64,000 bases of DNA from Triatoma infestans (taxonomy: Eukaryota; Arthropoda; Insecta; Hemiptera; Reduviidae): positions 1 to 64,000 of the forward strand of contig JAAEAF010006643.1 of the NCBI GenBank assembly GCA_011037195.1, given 5' to 3'. Below the pieces are notes generated by a model. The model ran no database searches. It saw only the letters and a program-made list of their open reading frames with translations, and had not been told where the DNA came from. Below, in pieces: positions 47,801 through 62,800 of the stretch; the first letter of the stretch is position 1; every line of letters starts with the position of its first letter. The position numbers were made by a program, and so were the translations under genes.

Positions 47801-50800
47801 CTAGAAAATTACAAACAATAACAACAATATTAATTTAAAGAAAAAAATAAACAAATGAAAAATGGGAAAGTCAAATTATTATTATTAAAGAGGTTTCAGT
47901 TAAGTTGAAAAGTAAGATATTTTTAAAAGCCTCAGTTTGGGCTACTTACAGGGAAATTCCCTCCACCCACCCAACCCATCGTTATTAGGCATCTGTTGAC
48001 ATTAAACAGAACTATAACTTTTTCTATATTTTGGTTTTTCGCTAGAGCATTTAATTACACTCCACATCAGGTGCACTGAAGTTTTTGAAATACATTAATA
48101 TTTTTCTGAATTAAGAAAGTGTAAATTCCCCTTCTTTTGGGAACTTGACATTTTTTTTTGTATACCAACGTAAGACGAACAGAGCACTAACACAAAGCTT
48201 TCATAGATAATTATACAGGCTACATTCTATGTAACAATAAGGATCTCTTCCAAATCACAGTAGATTGACATTATATCTTTCCTTTATATAATTACATTAT
48301 TTTACAGAAATAACAACAAACAACAAAGTTTTTGGATAAAAAATATAATGAAAACAGGTTTTTCAAGAGAATGAAATGATACATCTCTTTAGCATTAACA
48401 AAATTCGCGAGAAACGTTAAGATACTGTCTCAAATTAATGAACAAAACTACTGTTGGCCAGATATCTATGAGACCAGATAGAAGATTGTCAGTGTCAGTC
48501 TAACTGACTTTTGCAACTTGCTATCCTAAGCATAATTTATTTACATTATAAAAAAAAAAGAAGGATTAATTTCCTTTTTTGATGAAAATGTCTCCGTATA
48601 ATAACTTATACATAACATAACTTAACTTGAAACCTTTATATTATCAAGTATTAATTTCATAATTTTATTTCCATTTCTCTTGGAAACTGCTAGTGGTGAG
48701 AGATTTGATATTTAGAAACAAATACAAAAAAAGAAAATACAAACACTTTAAACATTCAAAATACTCCATGGGACGATTTGAAGTGGATGTATTTCTTAAA
48801 AAAACAAAGTAATGCAGGGTTTAAGACAAAATTGTGTAAAAAACACTTGTATAAAAAACATAAATCAACATTTCAAAAAAATTAACATTTATATGCTATA
48901 GGGAACATATTTTCTAAAAGGAACTATGGTATAGGGATAGGAGCTATTGAATCTGGCATTCATTCAAAATATTGATAGTTTTCTAACCCGAAGAATTAAT
49001 AAATTCCAGTAGGCGCAGGTCAAATCGCTATCTATTAAATCTCCAACTTTTTTCCCAGCCAGAGAACAAAAATTTTCTAATACAAAATTTGATATTCCAT
49101 CAATTTTCATTGTTTTTAAGTTATGCTTTTCACATATGAAATAGACTTTTGGCTACACAGATATTTAAGGTATAGTATCTAGTTTTACCTAATTAATTAC
49201 ATTTTACATATATTTTTAACTACTGTGAACAACTTTCTCATTGGCAGGTGGTATGGCCACCGTAGATAAAAGGGGGATTCCCCCGGTTAAACTTCCGAAT
49301 CAAATAAGTTCTTATATGAATACTTTTGAATTGAATTTATTGAGTACGTCCAACGACTCCAACCAAACAGATACTGTAAACCCAGTTACAGAAAATGAAA
49401 AGGTGGTTCATCCTTTTAATTACCAATCATTATTACTTCATCCCAAAGAAGAAATTTGTCTATTAATTGCTGATTTCTTTCAATCCATCAAAAGAATAGT
49501 TTAAAATTGAGTTTTTTATAGCTTGGCGCTATAGAACTAGATTATATTTTTTTTAAATTCGTTTTGGCTATGGCGCTAGCTAATGCCAGGAGGAAAAAAA
49601 AATACTTTCTCTTGGCAAGAAAAACGAAAAAAGTGTATAAATAAAAAACAAATCTTAAAAAATGCATTAATTTGTAAAAATAACATAATATACTGGAACA
49701 TTAGCAATCAGATCCTGTAATTAAATAGGTAACGATTTTCTGTGATGATTATATTAATGTTTGTAAAATAAAGGTATATGTCTCTTGGATAGATCGGCGA
49801 TGCATTCGTCAATAAATTGAGATTAACCAAGAACCTTTAACTAATTAACAAAAAAAAATAACTAATTTTCTTAATATAGTTAATGAAATCACGCACTTAA
49901 CATGTTAATCACTATGTCCACTTGTAGTATGTCTTCAATTATCATTATGCTGAAAATGTCTAGAAATTCACGAAAAATCATCAAATTCTTCTCCCTAACG
50001 CTATTTTACTTGGGGAAAATTTGCATTGGGCAAATTAAACATTACTTTTTTCTTTTTTATAATGTCGAAAATCAATAATCAAGATTAAAACTTAAATAAA
50101 TTCATAGTCTAGCTCCAACGGGATCTTGTCGAACTATGACGAATTTAAAGAAAACTACATGCAACTTTATAATAATTTTAATTTATTCACATGCATTTCC
50201 ATGCGTTAAATTTTATGTTAATTTTGTCCAAATCTATCAATATGCTCTGTTAAAAATAAATACAATTAAAAGAAAATAACAACTGTGGAGAATGTGTCTC
50301 ATATTATGAACATGTATTTATGATAACACAGAAGATGTCCGAGAATAAGATTTTGATTATTAAACTCACTCCTCAACGACGACGCAGACTTATATAACTC
50401 CTCCTGGGGTGCACTAGTTTCTTGTATGGAGCTTTGGCTGGCTTTGTAATTTGATATTTGTTGAGTTTCATAATGAGTTTTAGTATCTGTATTGGTCGAT
50501 ATGTAATTGTGTTCAGTAATCTCAGCATTGTATTGTTGTGTCAGTGTACTAGCTGCAGTACTCATAGAAATATTACTAACACTACTCGTATCGTGTTGCA
50601 TTGAACGCAATTGTTTCATTTCCTGTTTATATTTTTGCATCTGTTGGTCATATATATCTCTTTTCTGCTTCAATAAATCATAATGTTGTTGAATTCTTTC
50701 AATTTCTTCTTTATCCATTTGATCGGTTTCAGTTTTTTGTGTAATAAATGCATTATTTTCTATTTTAGCCTTATTAGCTGTTTCTGTTGATGCACTAGCA

Positions 50801-53800
50801 ACGTCTGCGATATATGTTTTGGGTGCAGTTGAGATCGTTGTATCTTTTACTTCATTACTGGTTACTTTCTGTTCATCAAAACGTACCATTTTATTTGGTG
50901 ACTGTATTGGCGGTATGGAATCCTGTATCTGTTTATATTTCATTACTGGCCTAGTGCTCTGTTCAAAAGAGCTTATCAAACTTTTCACCGGAATCTTTTC
51001 ATAAGGTTTATCTTGTCCGTTATTGTTGTTCAAAGATAAATGTATATCTACAGCTTCACCAAACAATGGCTTAGCTCCAGGCACCATACTGCCTGGCTTC
51101 TTATGTCGTCTTTCTTCTTGTTTTACTTCCATCTTCTGTTCACCAACTTTCTCTTGTTTCAGTGCACTAAAATCAGCTGATGGATCGAAAATAGGGAATG
51201 CTCCAGCAACCATAGCTGCTGGTTTCTTGATTTCATGTTTGCTTACTTTTTCATACTCCAAACTCAATTCATTGAATTCTCTTTCACATAAATCTTGTAC
51301 CTCTTCATCTACAGACAGTGTATCTTTTTCTGTTATAAGTTTTTTTACAACTGCACTTTGATTGAACTCTTCCATTTCTCTTTCTATATAAGACTTTTCT
51401 GTTTTCTCAGATGTACTCATTATTTGTTCCACAACACTTTTGGTTTCCACATTTTTCTGCTCCAGTGTGGATTCATTTGTTGTCCATTTTTCTTCTGAAG
51501 TTACATTATTCTGTATAGTTTTTTCTACAGTTTCAGATTTTTCCTCAGTCTCTTTAAGATTTTTCGTGTTTCCCGTTAAACATTCTGATGCTACAAGCAG
51601 TTCTTGTCCAGTTTTTTCTAAACTTTTTGTTTCAATTGTTTCATTTTCACTTGAAGTTTCAGTTTTATTTATTACTTCTTGATTATTTTCTTCAATCTTT
51701 GAAGCAGAATCCAAATTAACACTGATATTTTCCACGTGTTCTTCTTCGATATGTACAGTATTATTCTTCTGAACATCACGTTCACTTTTATCAGTTTTTT
51801 CTGTTTCCACACTTTTCCCTGTAGCCTGTACTGAAGTAGTAGGGGGAGCATCGTATATTAGAAATTGGTCCGGCCTACGTACTTTTTTATCTTGCAAAAT
51901 CGATTGGTCGAACACTTCATAACCAGCCAATTGTACAGCTATGGCTGGAGTCTGTTCAACAATGACAGGCTCTGTACTGATTGTATTTGTGTCTGGATGA
52001 TAAGCCAAGCTCACCGGTGATTTTGGTGAACCAGCAAAGATTTTCTCCAACTTCACAGAACCTAATCACACACACATACAGCAAGTGCTAAATTAAACTA
52101 AATTTAATTAATCTATTTTCAATAATGCAATAAGTTTGAAAAACTTTTGAAGAAGAAATCAAAGGATTCTTTGCGTTCCTAAAACATGTTCATCTCCCTC
52201 AGAACATTTGGTATTTCTGCAACATTATTTTCCCAATTCTTCGGCTAGAAGTAAGCATGCGCGAAAGGAGCTGATACTAACTGCAGCCGAGGCTACAGAA
52301 GCATTTTGATTATATAACAATAGGAATTAGCTTAATGTTTATAGTTTTATAGTAATCATTGTAAATTATATTTCAGATTATAAATACATAGAATAAGCCC
52401 AATTCAGACATAACTCTTTTACAGAGTTTAGTGTCATGCTGTACGCAAAATGGTACAGATAAACAGAGGTGTTCAAATAACCTAAGACAATTATTGAAAG
52501 TGGCGCTGTACGAAGAATTAAACTGCGCGAAAAAGCACTGCTACAACATTACCTAAAAAATTATAATCTTTGAACCTTTGTTAGAAGGAACAATTAATTT
52601 CATTAATGCGAACTTGTGTAACGTGAGTGCGTTATAATTTTGACCATTTTTTCCCATAATATTTCCAGTTTACATTTTGTATGATAATGATGGAAGCGTA
52701 TGGATAATGCTCAGCCTCCATCTAATTAAATCAACTTCTAATCAACCAATTTAATAACATTCTACCAAAATAAAATGCTAAAATAACGGATTAAAACTAA
52801 CAACGGAAAATGCTAAAGGCCACAAAAGTTTGCATTAACAGATTGCATAAGTGGTCCAAAGCGGGCCTGACAACGGGCTAATTTCTTGAATTCTATCCTC
52901 GCTGATCCCCAAAAAATCCGGTTATATCAAAGTAATTATACTGTATAAGCATCATATATTTAGGTTATTTGATGTCATTCTGCAAATTAGTAACTACATT
53001 ATTTTAAAGCTGACATGCAATTAGGCTGGAGTAATAGGTAATTACTTTTTTTTTATAGAAAATTAAATAAATTGTTCAGACCGATTGCCATTTAATACGA
53101 AATTAATGTTACTGAAAGATAATGTAATTATCGTTTCTATTTACATATGTTCAATAAAAAGTTTTTAACAAATTGTTTACTAACCTTCAAACTTGGACAA
53201 ATTTACAATGTTTTGGATAATATAATATCTTCGACGGAATGAAATATAGTTATATTTCGAACAATCAGTGTTGTTTTAAAATAAAACTTCTTCCCGCTAA
53301 TAAAATAGTATAAAATATAAATAGTATAAAATATAAACATAACCAACTATTGAGAGCTAAATATGTAATACTTACTGAAAGTTTTACATGTTGGCTGTGG
53401 ATTCCAAGCTCTTGGTGGTTTTGGTTTATATAATTCTTCTTTGACTGGTACATGAGGAGTTGGAAGCGGTGGTGTAGGTGTGGCTAACTTCCTCAACGTG
53501 TTCGGTGTAGGCGCCATTACTACACCTCTCGGACTATTTATCTCTTGAAAAGCTGATTCTACGCTACCTTCTAAGGCCGCTTCCCATGGTGATTTAATCA
53601 TTTTTAGACGAGGTAATGTAAAACGTTCCTATAATGAATTTAAACAAAAAAATGAAAGTACATTCTAGGGATTCCTGTCACATATATCAGATTTAGAATA
53701 ATGTATTTATTCAATATTTCCAAATAATATATACACAGCTCTCAATATATATATATATATATATAATCTTTTATGTTTCCGCGGCCGTTTTCATGAAAAA

Positions 53801-56800
53801 CACTTCAGTTTCCGGGTTGAGACCGTGTCACTAGAAACTCGGGTTTTCTAAACAACAAAAAAATCAGTATTTCCAAGTCCTCGCTTTCTGCGAGTTTTAT
53901 TTGTTGAGTTATTCTACAGATTCCATAGAAAAAATATACACATTTTGAGAATAGAGTGAAGAGATCTTTCGGTATAAACATTACATTGTTTTAAACTTGT
54001 AGGGGGAAAATTAGACAGAACTGCAATACTTCTCTTTACATGGTTACAGAAAATCTTTTATATAAAAAAAATAGTTTACCTGAATCTGATTCATTTTCTG
54101 CACATTCTCTACCCTATGAGTTGAATCCTTAAGGTAGGACGGTGGTGGTAATTTACTCAGTGGTGTTGAACCACCACTAAGTGCTGATGATTCGACTGTC
54201 TTCACATTGTTTTCATCGATTATCCATTTCTCAGATTTCTTACGTCGCTTAGCGAATAATTCCGCACCTGTAACGTGAAAAGAAGAAAAAGGAAGTTATG
54301 ACTTTATCTTATAAAACTTGATAGTTTGTTCATCCTACTATTTAAATGAGTGCAATGTACCAAGGAAATAATTGGAATGACTGAAGTGCGCTAGTTGTTG
54401 ATCATGCATTCTGTCTAAAACATCAACATCAACATATCAATCCAACATCGGTAAGCCAAGTGCACAATAAGAAAAAATGAGTATGATGGACAAATACAAA
54501 TATAAAATAGTTTGATTGTTGATATTGATAATATCCTAACTTTACCCTTCCCTACCTACCCGACCTCGATAGCATACCTGTCCCCTCTTAAAAAAAAAGA
54601 GGGGGAAGGAAAGGGGAAAGCCAGGCAATAAGAGGATGTAACAGAGATAGATTGATAAGAGATAGTTAATCAAAGTTATAAAAGTGTAGAAGTAGCATAA
54701 TATATATAGAAGTTTACTAACTTAAAAGCTTATAATTTTTAATAAGTGAGTGAAGAGAGATTGCAGAAACATTAAAAAAAAAATCCGTTTTTGAAATATT
54801 TTGTTCATACACATATAAACCATTAGCTAAAAACATTTTTTCGAACTCAAGGGACCTCAAAACATGAATTTCCGGTAAAAAACTTCAATTTCTTTTTTTT
54901 TTGTCAAGAACGGAATACTTCATCTTAATAAGTGTAAGAGAAAGTAAAAGGTTGGGTTTCTACTCAAGCTGAAGCTGACCTCATTAGTAGGTGGAAAATA
55001 TTCCAGTCCAGTTAAGGAATAAATAAAATTTGTAATAATCTACTGTTACTGTCACTAATCTACCCTTGGTTATATTTTTTTTTTTTTTTAAAAAAAAAGG
55101 TTACCCTTTCCACGGGGAGCGTTAAGATCCCTCACAAGATCCAAACAAACTTCTGGGCTCATTGGCTCGAACGCTAATCCTTGTTTCTTAAGTGTTGTTA
55201 TATCCTGAACTTGCCCTCTTGGGTTCATCACTAACTTGAGTGGTGGTTTACTTTCCTAAAATAAAAATAAAAAATTATAATAAAAAATACAATAAAGTTA
55301 TGAAAGAGGCATTTCTCTCTGATACTGACAAATTTTTGTAAGCATTTTATAATTTTTTTTTTTTTTGACAAGAATTTTGGATAAGTTACTTACTTTTTTA
55401 TTTTGCGGAGCTGGTGCAAAATTTTCGGTTTCTGAATTTTGTTCGGGTAGTTTTCCCTCTCCTATAAAAACAACAATAGATTGAATTATTGTGAAAAATC
55501 AAACGAGAAAAAGAAAAAATATCAGAAACAAATATGCATTTCAGAAAAGAAACCGAAAGTCTATATGTTATTAATAATTAAAATAGTCAATATGCTAAAG
55601 TCACAATAGTATTTTTAGTCTAGTTTATACGGGTGGATCAATCAGAACCAATAAGTAATGCTAACATGAACTGCAAAGTTAGGGATTCTAAATTAAAGTT
55701 CTTTTTTCGTATATAATTGAAGAAACGTTCCAAGGAAATGAAATAGATCCTCAATTTCTTTCAAATTGCGTATGGAACACAAATAGAATTTTCCTTGAAT
55801 ATAAGGTTCATAATTCAATTTCAACTCTTAATTTAAAAAGATCTATTTATAAATACCTTCGTGTACCCACTTTACTGATCTCTTTTTACGATTAACATAC
55901 ATAGACTGCCCCTTGCTTTCTTTATTGCTGATATCACTTAATGAATGTGATATCCGGCGAGCAAGTTCGACTTGTTCCTCCATTGTTGGGTGATAGGGTG
56001 CATAAAAACTGGATGAAGCATACACTTTTCCTAAAAAATCATTGAAAAAAACAAAACATAAATTTAATAAAATATCAATAAGTTATAAGTAATATAAATA
56101 AATAAATAAGTAAATTTATTTATTTATAAATAATATAAATAAATAAATATTAAATATCAATAAATATATAAGTATTCCAATCATAAACGGAAACTTACTA
56201 TTTCTTGACGGTGTGATTTCTCCAGAATCTGAAGCCGGCGTGAACAATTTTTCAAGATCAATTGGTTTACTTTGGAGACCATCTTCAAAATTGACCTTAT
56301 GTCCACTTGCTTCCTATTAAAATAAACAAAAACAAATGAAATCATTAACGTTCATTTGTACAGAAATGAAGTTTACCACAATAAAGAGAATGATCTTTTG
56401 GATAAATGTTTATGTGGTATTCTGTTGTCAACATTCAGTTTGTGACCTAGTCTTTTGTGAACAAGTTCGTTTATTAATATTAATATTAAATTTATAAAAA
56501 AACTTTTACAGGAAACTCTATCTAAGCAATAAATTGTAGAATACAGCTACATATGAAATATGGAATGTGATATTTTTCTTATAACTTTCCTTAATACTGA
56601 CCAAGAGGGAGTTGTCTGATTGGTAGCAAACATCTAAAGCTCTCTTTTACTCTCTTTCTAGATATACATCTCGAGTTTTAAGAAAAATCGTTGGTATCGT
56701 TTTCCAGAAAATCACGAAAAACTATTTCATAAATCTCACTAACCAACATCTGATTCAGTCATCATCTGATGCTCAGCCTCAGATTATCGAGGATACATGA

Positions 56801-59800
56801 AACGTGAAAAAACTTACTTGAATTTCACATACCAGTCCAGGTAGCTTTTTACTTTCTAATACTAAACCACTAGAATCTACAAAGTCAATTCAAGGACTGA
56901 TGTGAACTGCTTGGGCAACTTCCGAAAATTCGGGTTCAAAACATGTTTTATTTTTCTAGTCTTGGTATCCGGACATTCATGATATAGTACGAGAGAGTAG
57001 ATCGCCTTGCTCGGGAGGAACCGTAATTATTCTTGAACTCACATTGTAAAATATAACCATCAAAGCAATTTTTTTTTTTTTGTTACATAATTAATTCTGC
57101 TCTGAATTGCATAGTTAGTAGAACCGTACAGTATTCTGAAATATATCTTCAGTAAGAAAACTAAGTCATGGCTCACACATAAACGCACCCTTTTTCGTGT
57201 TCAGGAAATGCGAAAACATGTATTTCCAATGCGAACTCATTTTCAAAAAGTTGCACTTCCCTTCCCTTTACAGTATTAGATTAGATTAGATTAAAGTTGG
57301 CCACCGATCAAAGCCTCTGCCACCGCGAAGCCTATGGGTCTACTGTGGCAGGCACAGAGTATCTCCTTCACTCCTGACTGAATACTTACAAAGAAGATAC
57401 TCCTGGGTGAAGCTTGAAGATGTCCGTTTTTCCTCCCGAAGAGGCGATTTTTCAACCACAAAAGCTCTGAGTAGTACACAAAAGTAGGAGTAGTACTATA
57501 TCCACTTCTTTGACAAAACTGCACAGGCCGGTATATGCACTGTCAAGCTCATGCTATGTATGTGCTTCTTAAGCCTACAATGGCCAGTGAGAAGACATAC
57601 AGTAAACCGTTTAGCGTCACAGACTAGTTGGAGTAGTTCTTTAGTAAGCTTGGGCGAATAACTATTATCCAACTTTATTCACCTGCAGTGGATTCATCCT
57701 ATGATGGCTGCATCTTACAATGCCACAAAAAGATTTGAGTAGAATTAGAGTTCTGCCTGAGCAAGGCGATCTATACCATCGTTGAGCTTATACCTTGGCC
57801 AACAGGACCAGGAAAAAAAAATGTTTCGGTTACTAATTTTTGGGAGCAGTCCACACCAATCCTTGAATTCACTTAGTAGAAACTAATGGTTTAATACAAG
57901 AAAGTAAAAAACTTCCTGGGCTAGTAGGTGAAATTCAGCTAATTTTTTCACTGTGTTCTCAATAATAGCAAGGCAGTTGAAAAAATAAATATTACTTCAA
58001 CTTATAATATCAAATTCGAAAATGGAATAAAGACCTCAGATGATGGTCCTTAAATAAATAATCCATTCCCTTTCCGGATATTTAAAAAATTATGAAGATG
58101 AACTTTAAACAGTTATGTACGAGTATAAATTTATTGCGTTAAACGATACAATGGCTTTAATTTTGAAATGGAAATATAGTTATTCAAGATTTTTAACACT
58201 GGGGCACTTTTATAATTTACGATCTATCACAAACTGTCTTTTATGTCTCTTAGCTATCAGTTAATGGATATTCGCTTTTAGACATCTATCTGAGTTTCAT
58301 TTGTATTGTAATTTATTATGAACTTCTAATTCTCAAGAAGGATAATAAACCATTTTCTTTAATTTCTGTGGGTTTTTGATTTTAATATTTTTCTTTTAAA
58401 TATATAGTTTACTTAAAAAATTAGTAATCCCAAATATTATTTGGCAAAATGTGAAACTTGCAGTAAATACAACTCTTTCAGTAATGTAAATAATTTAAAT
58501 TATATATATATATAAATTATAAAAACTATGTTAATGAAATACAGATGTTGGGAGGAAATTATATTTGGCAACACTTCAGATTTAGCAGCTTAATAAAGGT
58601 TTTATTTAGGGTTGCAAAGCAGCAATCAAGCTGGCCTTGGCAATATATTTTTATGTTCACCAAAATTATTCTTTCTTATTGTTATTTTGTAAACTATTAA
58701 TTTCATTAAAATGTAAAATTGTTTTATGAAAGGATTTAATTCTAGTAACTTAGGGAAGTGAAATAGTACTAATTTGTAATGGGTATATTGTACCCTGTAA
58801 AAACCCTGGAAAGTTAGGAAATCGAAGAAGCAGTGAACAAGCCCGCAAGGCAGTGAAAATGCTTCATCAGTGTTGTGGAATAGGCCTTTATCAGTAGATT
58901 ATCATTAGGAGATATCCTGGCTTATGGGGCTGAAAAACTTTTTTCTTTTTTTCCTGTCTATGAATTCGGCTATTCAGCCATTCTAGTTGCGCAGCCCAGA
59001 ACAAAGAGGCTGCGATGGCGATTGATGTTGTTCATTTAGTTGGATATCCAGGGGCACGCGAGAACTTCACCCACCCTATTATGTAAATGGTGCATTGTAC
59101 ATTACATACATCACAGTATGAGCAAAAATTAAGTAGTAGGAGATCAGGTTAAGTTTAAAGCGTATACAGAAGAAGTATGCTTTTAAGAGAACAGGCTGGA
59201 TTGAAAATTGAAAAAAGGAAATTAAGCATGGTATAGGGCACGTTAGAAGAAGGCCGGAAGAAAAGTGGCTAAAAATGGATCCCTACTCGAAAAATAGGAG
59301 GAGAGGTGGACCAGCAAGAATTTGGGGAAGAAAGTGAAAATGATGCTTCCAGCCAGCTAACAGCTCTAAATGTGAGCCGGAGGAAAGAAGCTTTCTTTCT
59401 AAAAATAACTAGTTCTAAAATTAGGTATATATATAAGGCCACTTGTTAGTAAATAGAAGAAAAAAAGCATTGAAAACAGAACACATTAAGGGAACACCTG
59501 TCAACAGCAGACTGACAGAGCATTAGCTGCTTTTAAAACGATTAATGGTAAAGAATTTATAAACGAAGACAAACTATCTTTTAACAGTTTTATATTAATC
59601 TTTATAGAAATATCTATATATTTTTTTTCAACGATTAAAAAGTTGTTACTACCAGTTCATTCAGAAACCTAACAGCCAACAAAAACATTGCATTATTTAT
59701 GAATTTTAAACAGCTTTCAAAATTTACACCTTTTTTATTATCATGTGAACTGTTTACTTAAACCGAATAGAAGAAATGCCAATAAAAATAGATTATTTCT

Positions 59801-62800
59801 GTACAACATAAAATGCTGATTGGTTTATTTCTCCAAACAAAAGTTTACTTGAACAAGCTAAAAATTTAGTTGGCTGGGGCCAAAGAAGAAACTTTTATTT
59901 TTTTAAAAAGTTTATTCGACGTTTCGGACACCTTTGGTGTCCTTCCTCAGGAACTGTTAAGGAAGAATGGAGAGTTAAATGTGTGAGGAAGTTATTTTTA
60001 GAAAGCTGTTACAGGTGTTCCCTTAATGTGTTCTGTTTTCAATGCTTTTTTCTTCTATTTACTAACAACTAGCCTTTTATATATAATTTTAGAACTAGTT
60101 ATTTTTTTAATAACCTCCTCAAACATTTAACTCTCCATTCTTCCTTAACAGTTCTGAGAAGGACACCGAAGGTGTCCGAGACGTCGAATAAACTTTTTTA
60201 AAAAATAAAAAGTTTCTTCTTTGGCCCTAGCCAACTAATTTTTTAGCTTGTTTAAAAGTTTACTTGCTTTACATTTCATAGTAATTGAGTGCAATAAATA
60301 ATTATATATTTATTATGAATTTGGCGTAAAATTTCTCGCCATTTAATTCCTGAGGTTATTCCAGTCCAAAAATGAACAGGATTTCTAATACTCTTAAACA
60401 CTCATTAGTATACATAAGGAGGCTTAGGGTTTATACTAATAGAGAGGCTCTGGGTTTAGCGTACCCAATATGCAAACTCCAGCTCTCTCTCTCACACACA
60501 CAAACAAAGACGCGCGCGCACCAATGTAACGCGGCCAATTGTCACCTTGAATTGTCAAGGCCAATTTTCCCAACATTTCATTTAGGATGTGATGCGCCCT
60601 TTCTTTCGGTATGCCAGCAATCTTAGCTACCTCTGTCAATTTCAACTGCTAATTTTTTCGGACCAAAATTTCAAAGAGATAGATCTATATATACATAAGT
60701 AGTTACCTGGGATTTTAATCGTCATAGCTTGCTTCTTTTTTATTAATTTTGACGATTTCAGATTTTCTTCCTTCTTCAAGTTTGGTTCATGAACTTTGTG
60801 TCTAAAGAGGTGACTTTCGCTTACAAAGTTTATAACAAAACTTTTGACAGAAATATTGCAAATGTATCTCTATTGATTAAACTTGAGATAGAGGAAAATC
60901 CGAAAACAGTGAAAATTATTAAAAAGAAACAGGTTCTAACGGATAATGGCACACATTATCCAGTATTGCATAATAACCATATATTTTATTACAAGTAATT
61001 AATTTACTAAGTTTAAAGAAATCTGGTGTCGTTATCAAGAAAATTGTGGAAGAGTAAAAAATTCAGGTAAGGATTCAGTCAAGCGGTTTTCTTCTAAATT
61101 AAATATTTACTACAGATTTAATTCTCATTTACAGGTGACAAACCGTACGATAGCCTGAAGTAGCACTCTAGAGGAAAGCCCCTATGACAACATTCCTTCC
61201 CCAAATCCCTCCAAAAACAATATTTCAGAAAAAGGTTCAAACAGAAGTGATAAATCTACATATATGTATTGACCAATAAATTCCTGCCCCCTGATTCCGT
61301 GGTGACACCCAAAAAGATTATCTATGTGTCTATATGGAAAATATTATCTTCCTATATTTTTTTCGTGTTATAATTATACTTTCATATGTTATGTAAATAT
61401 ATGAAACACACACAGACCCATTTCTAAAACCACCATTTCAGACTCAGACAACCACAAAACATTATTTCTGGTGAATATCAATTTCGAAAACTAGATAGCT
61501 TCACATTACTTCCTTTTTTATAAGCAGTAAGAGAAATTGAAAGTAGATATCGTCTGACTTTTCAGAATCACAATCGAACTGAAGGGTTGAAACATTGGAT
61601 TGCAGAGGCAAGACTAAGTTGACGAAATATTTCAGTACCTTTGTGGTCTGTAATATTAATAATTTCATTCTAATTCCATTCGTATAAATTGAATGATTAT
61701 TATAGAAAATATTTTCAAGGAAACAACCTGTTTAATTCATACCTAAATCTTTTTAACAATGGATGAATATTATAAAAAAAAATTAATCCTAGATCATGGG
61801 TACACTGCTTAGAAAGTTCTTTATTATTTAGTTCGGAAAATAGTCTAATTAGACATTTCGTGAGCAATACTAAATATATTAATATAGTAATTAATGACAG
61901 CCAGTTGTTGCCAAGACCTTCTGAATCTTGGTTCTCTACTCTCTTCCTATGAAAAAAATATTATTTGAGAATCCAAATTTATACGATGTACTGAAGGACA
62001 ACATAGGCGAAGCTAATTTTACTGCTAACATGAAATGTATTTTAAATAAATTAAAAAAATATATATATATAGCAAGAAAAGCTAAATAGATATTGCAATA
62101 CAGTTCCGGGTGGAAGATATGTTAAATAAACTGGCACTAACAAATATACTAAATGGCTTTTTGCCAATTTTGTCGAAAGAAGAATTAAACAATGTTTAAA
62201 AAGAAAAAAAAATACATATATATTTAAGTAATGTTGGCACTAGGCTTTAATTTACTGCCTCAAAATCTTTTTATATAGGGTTCCCTTGAAATTGTTTTTA
62301 TCAATTTTAAATATTTCCCATTATTATGTGCTCTTTCTCTGTTGCATGCTATTATTTCTCTGAGATTTTTAAATTAGGTTTGAAATGTTTAATAATGTAG
62401 ACGTATAAAAAAAAATATCTGATGCTGAACAATCAGTCGACTTCCTCTTGCTTAACTGCATTAATACTATTATAATCATAAACTTGCTTTAATGCTGGAA
62501 TATTTATTCAACTTTTAATTTTTCTCTCAACCTAATAAATGGTGGTGGAAGAACATAATTAATGATGAATGTAAGTAAAGGTAGTATTTGATTATAGTAA
62601 TACGGCGCCTAGATCGAACTCTAATAATCAAATCTGCCAAAAATTTCATAGAATCTCTATAAAATCAAATTTTTTCAGAAAAATGTCTCGAAGCAAAGTG
62701 ATTTTTATCTGTGCAATTAATTTAAAAAGAATTATTTGGAAGCATTTGGGATAAAATTGCGAAAAAGTGATCGATATCGTAAAATTTCATTTTCGTTCGA

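Noticed and set aside
50819..51682. Plus-strand frames within the large Z-disc exon
   Set aside because: They are shadows of the conserved minus-strand coding exon; their Ser/Phe/Cys-rich composition is typical of antisense frames.
60708..60796. Possible extra Z-disc exon ([22 protein letters not shown])
   Set aside because: It is open between an AG and a GTAACT donor, but it needs a phase-2 upstream exon, while exon A ends in phase 0 and exon B starts in phase 0.
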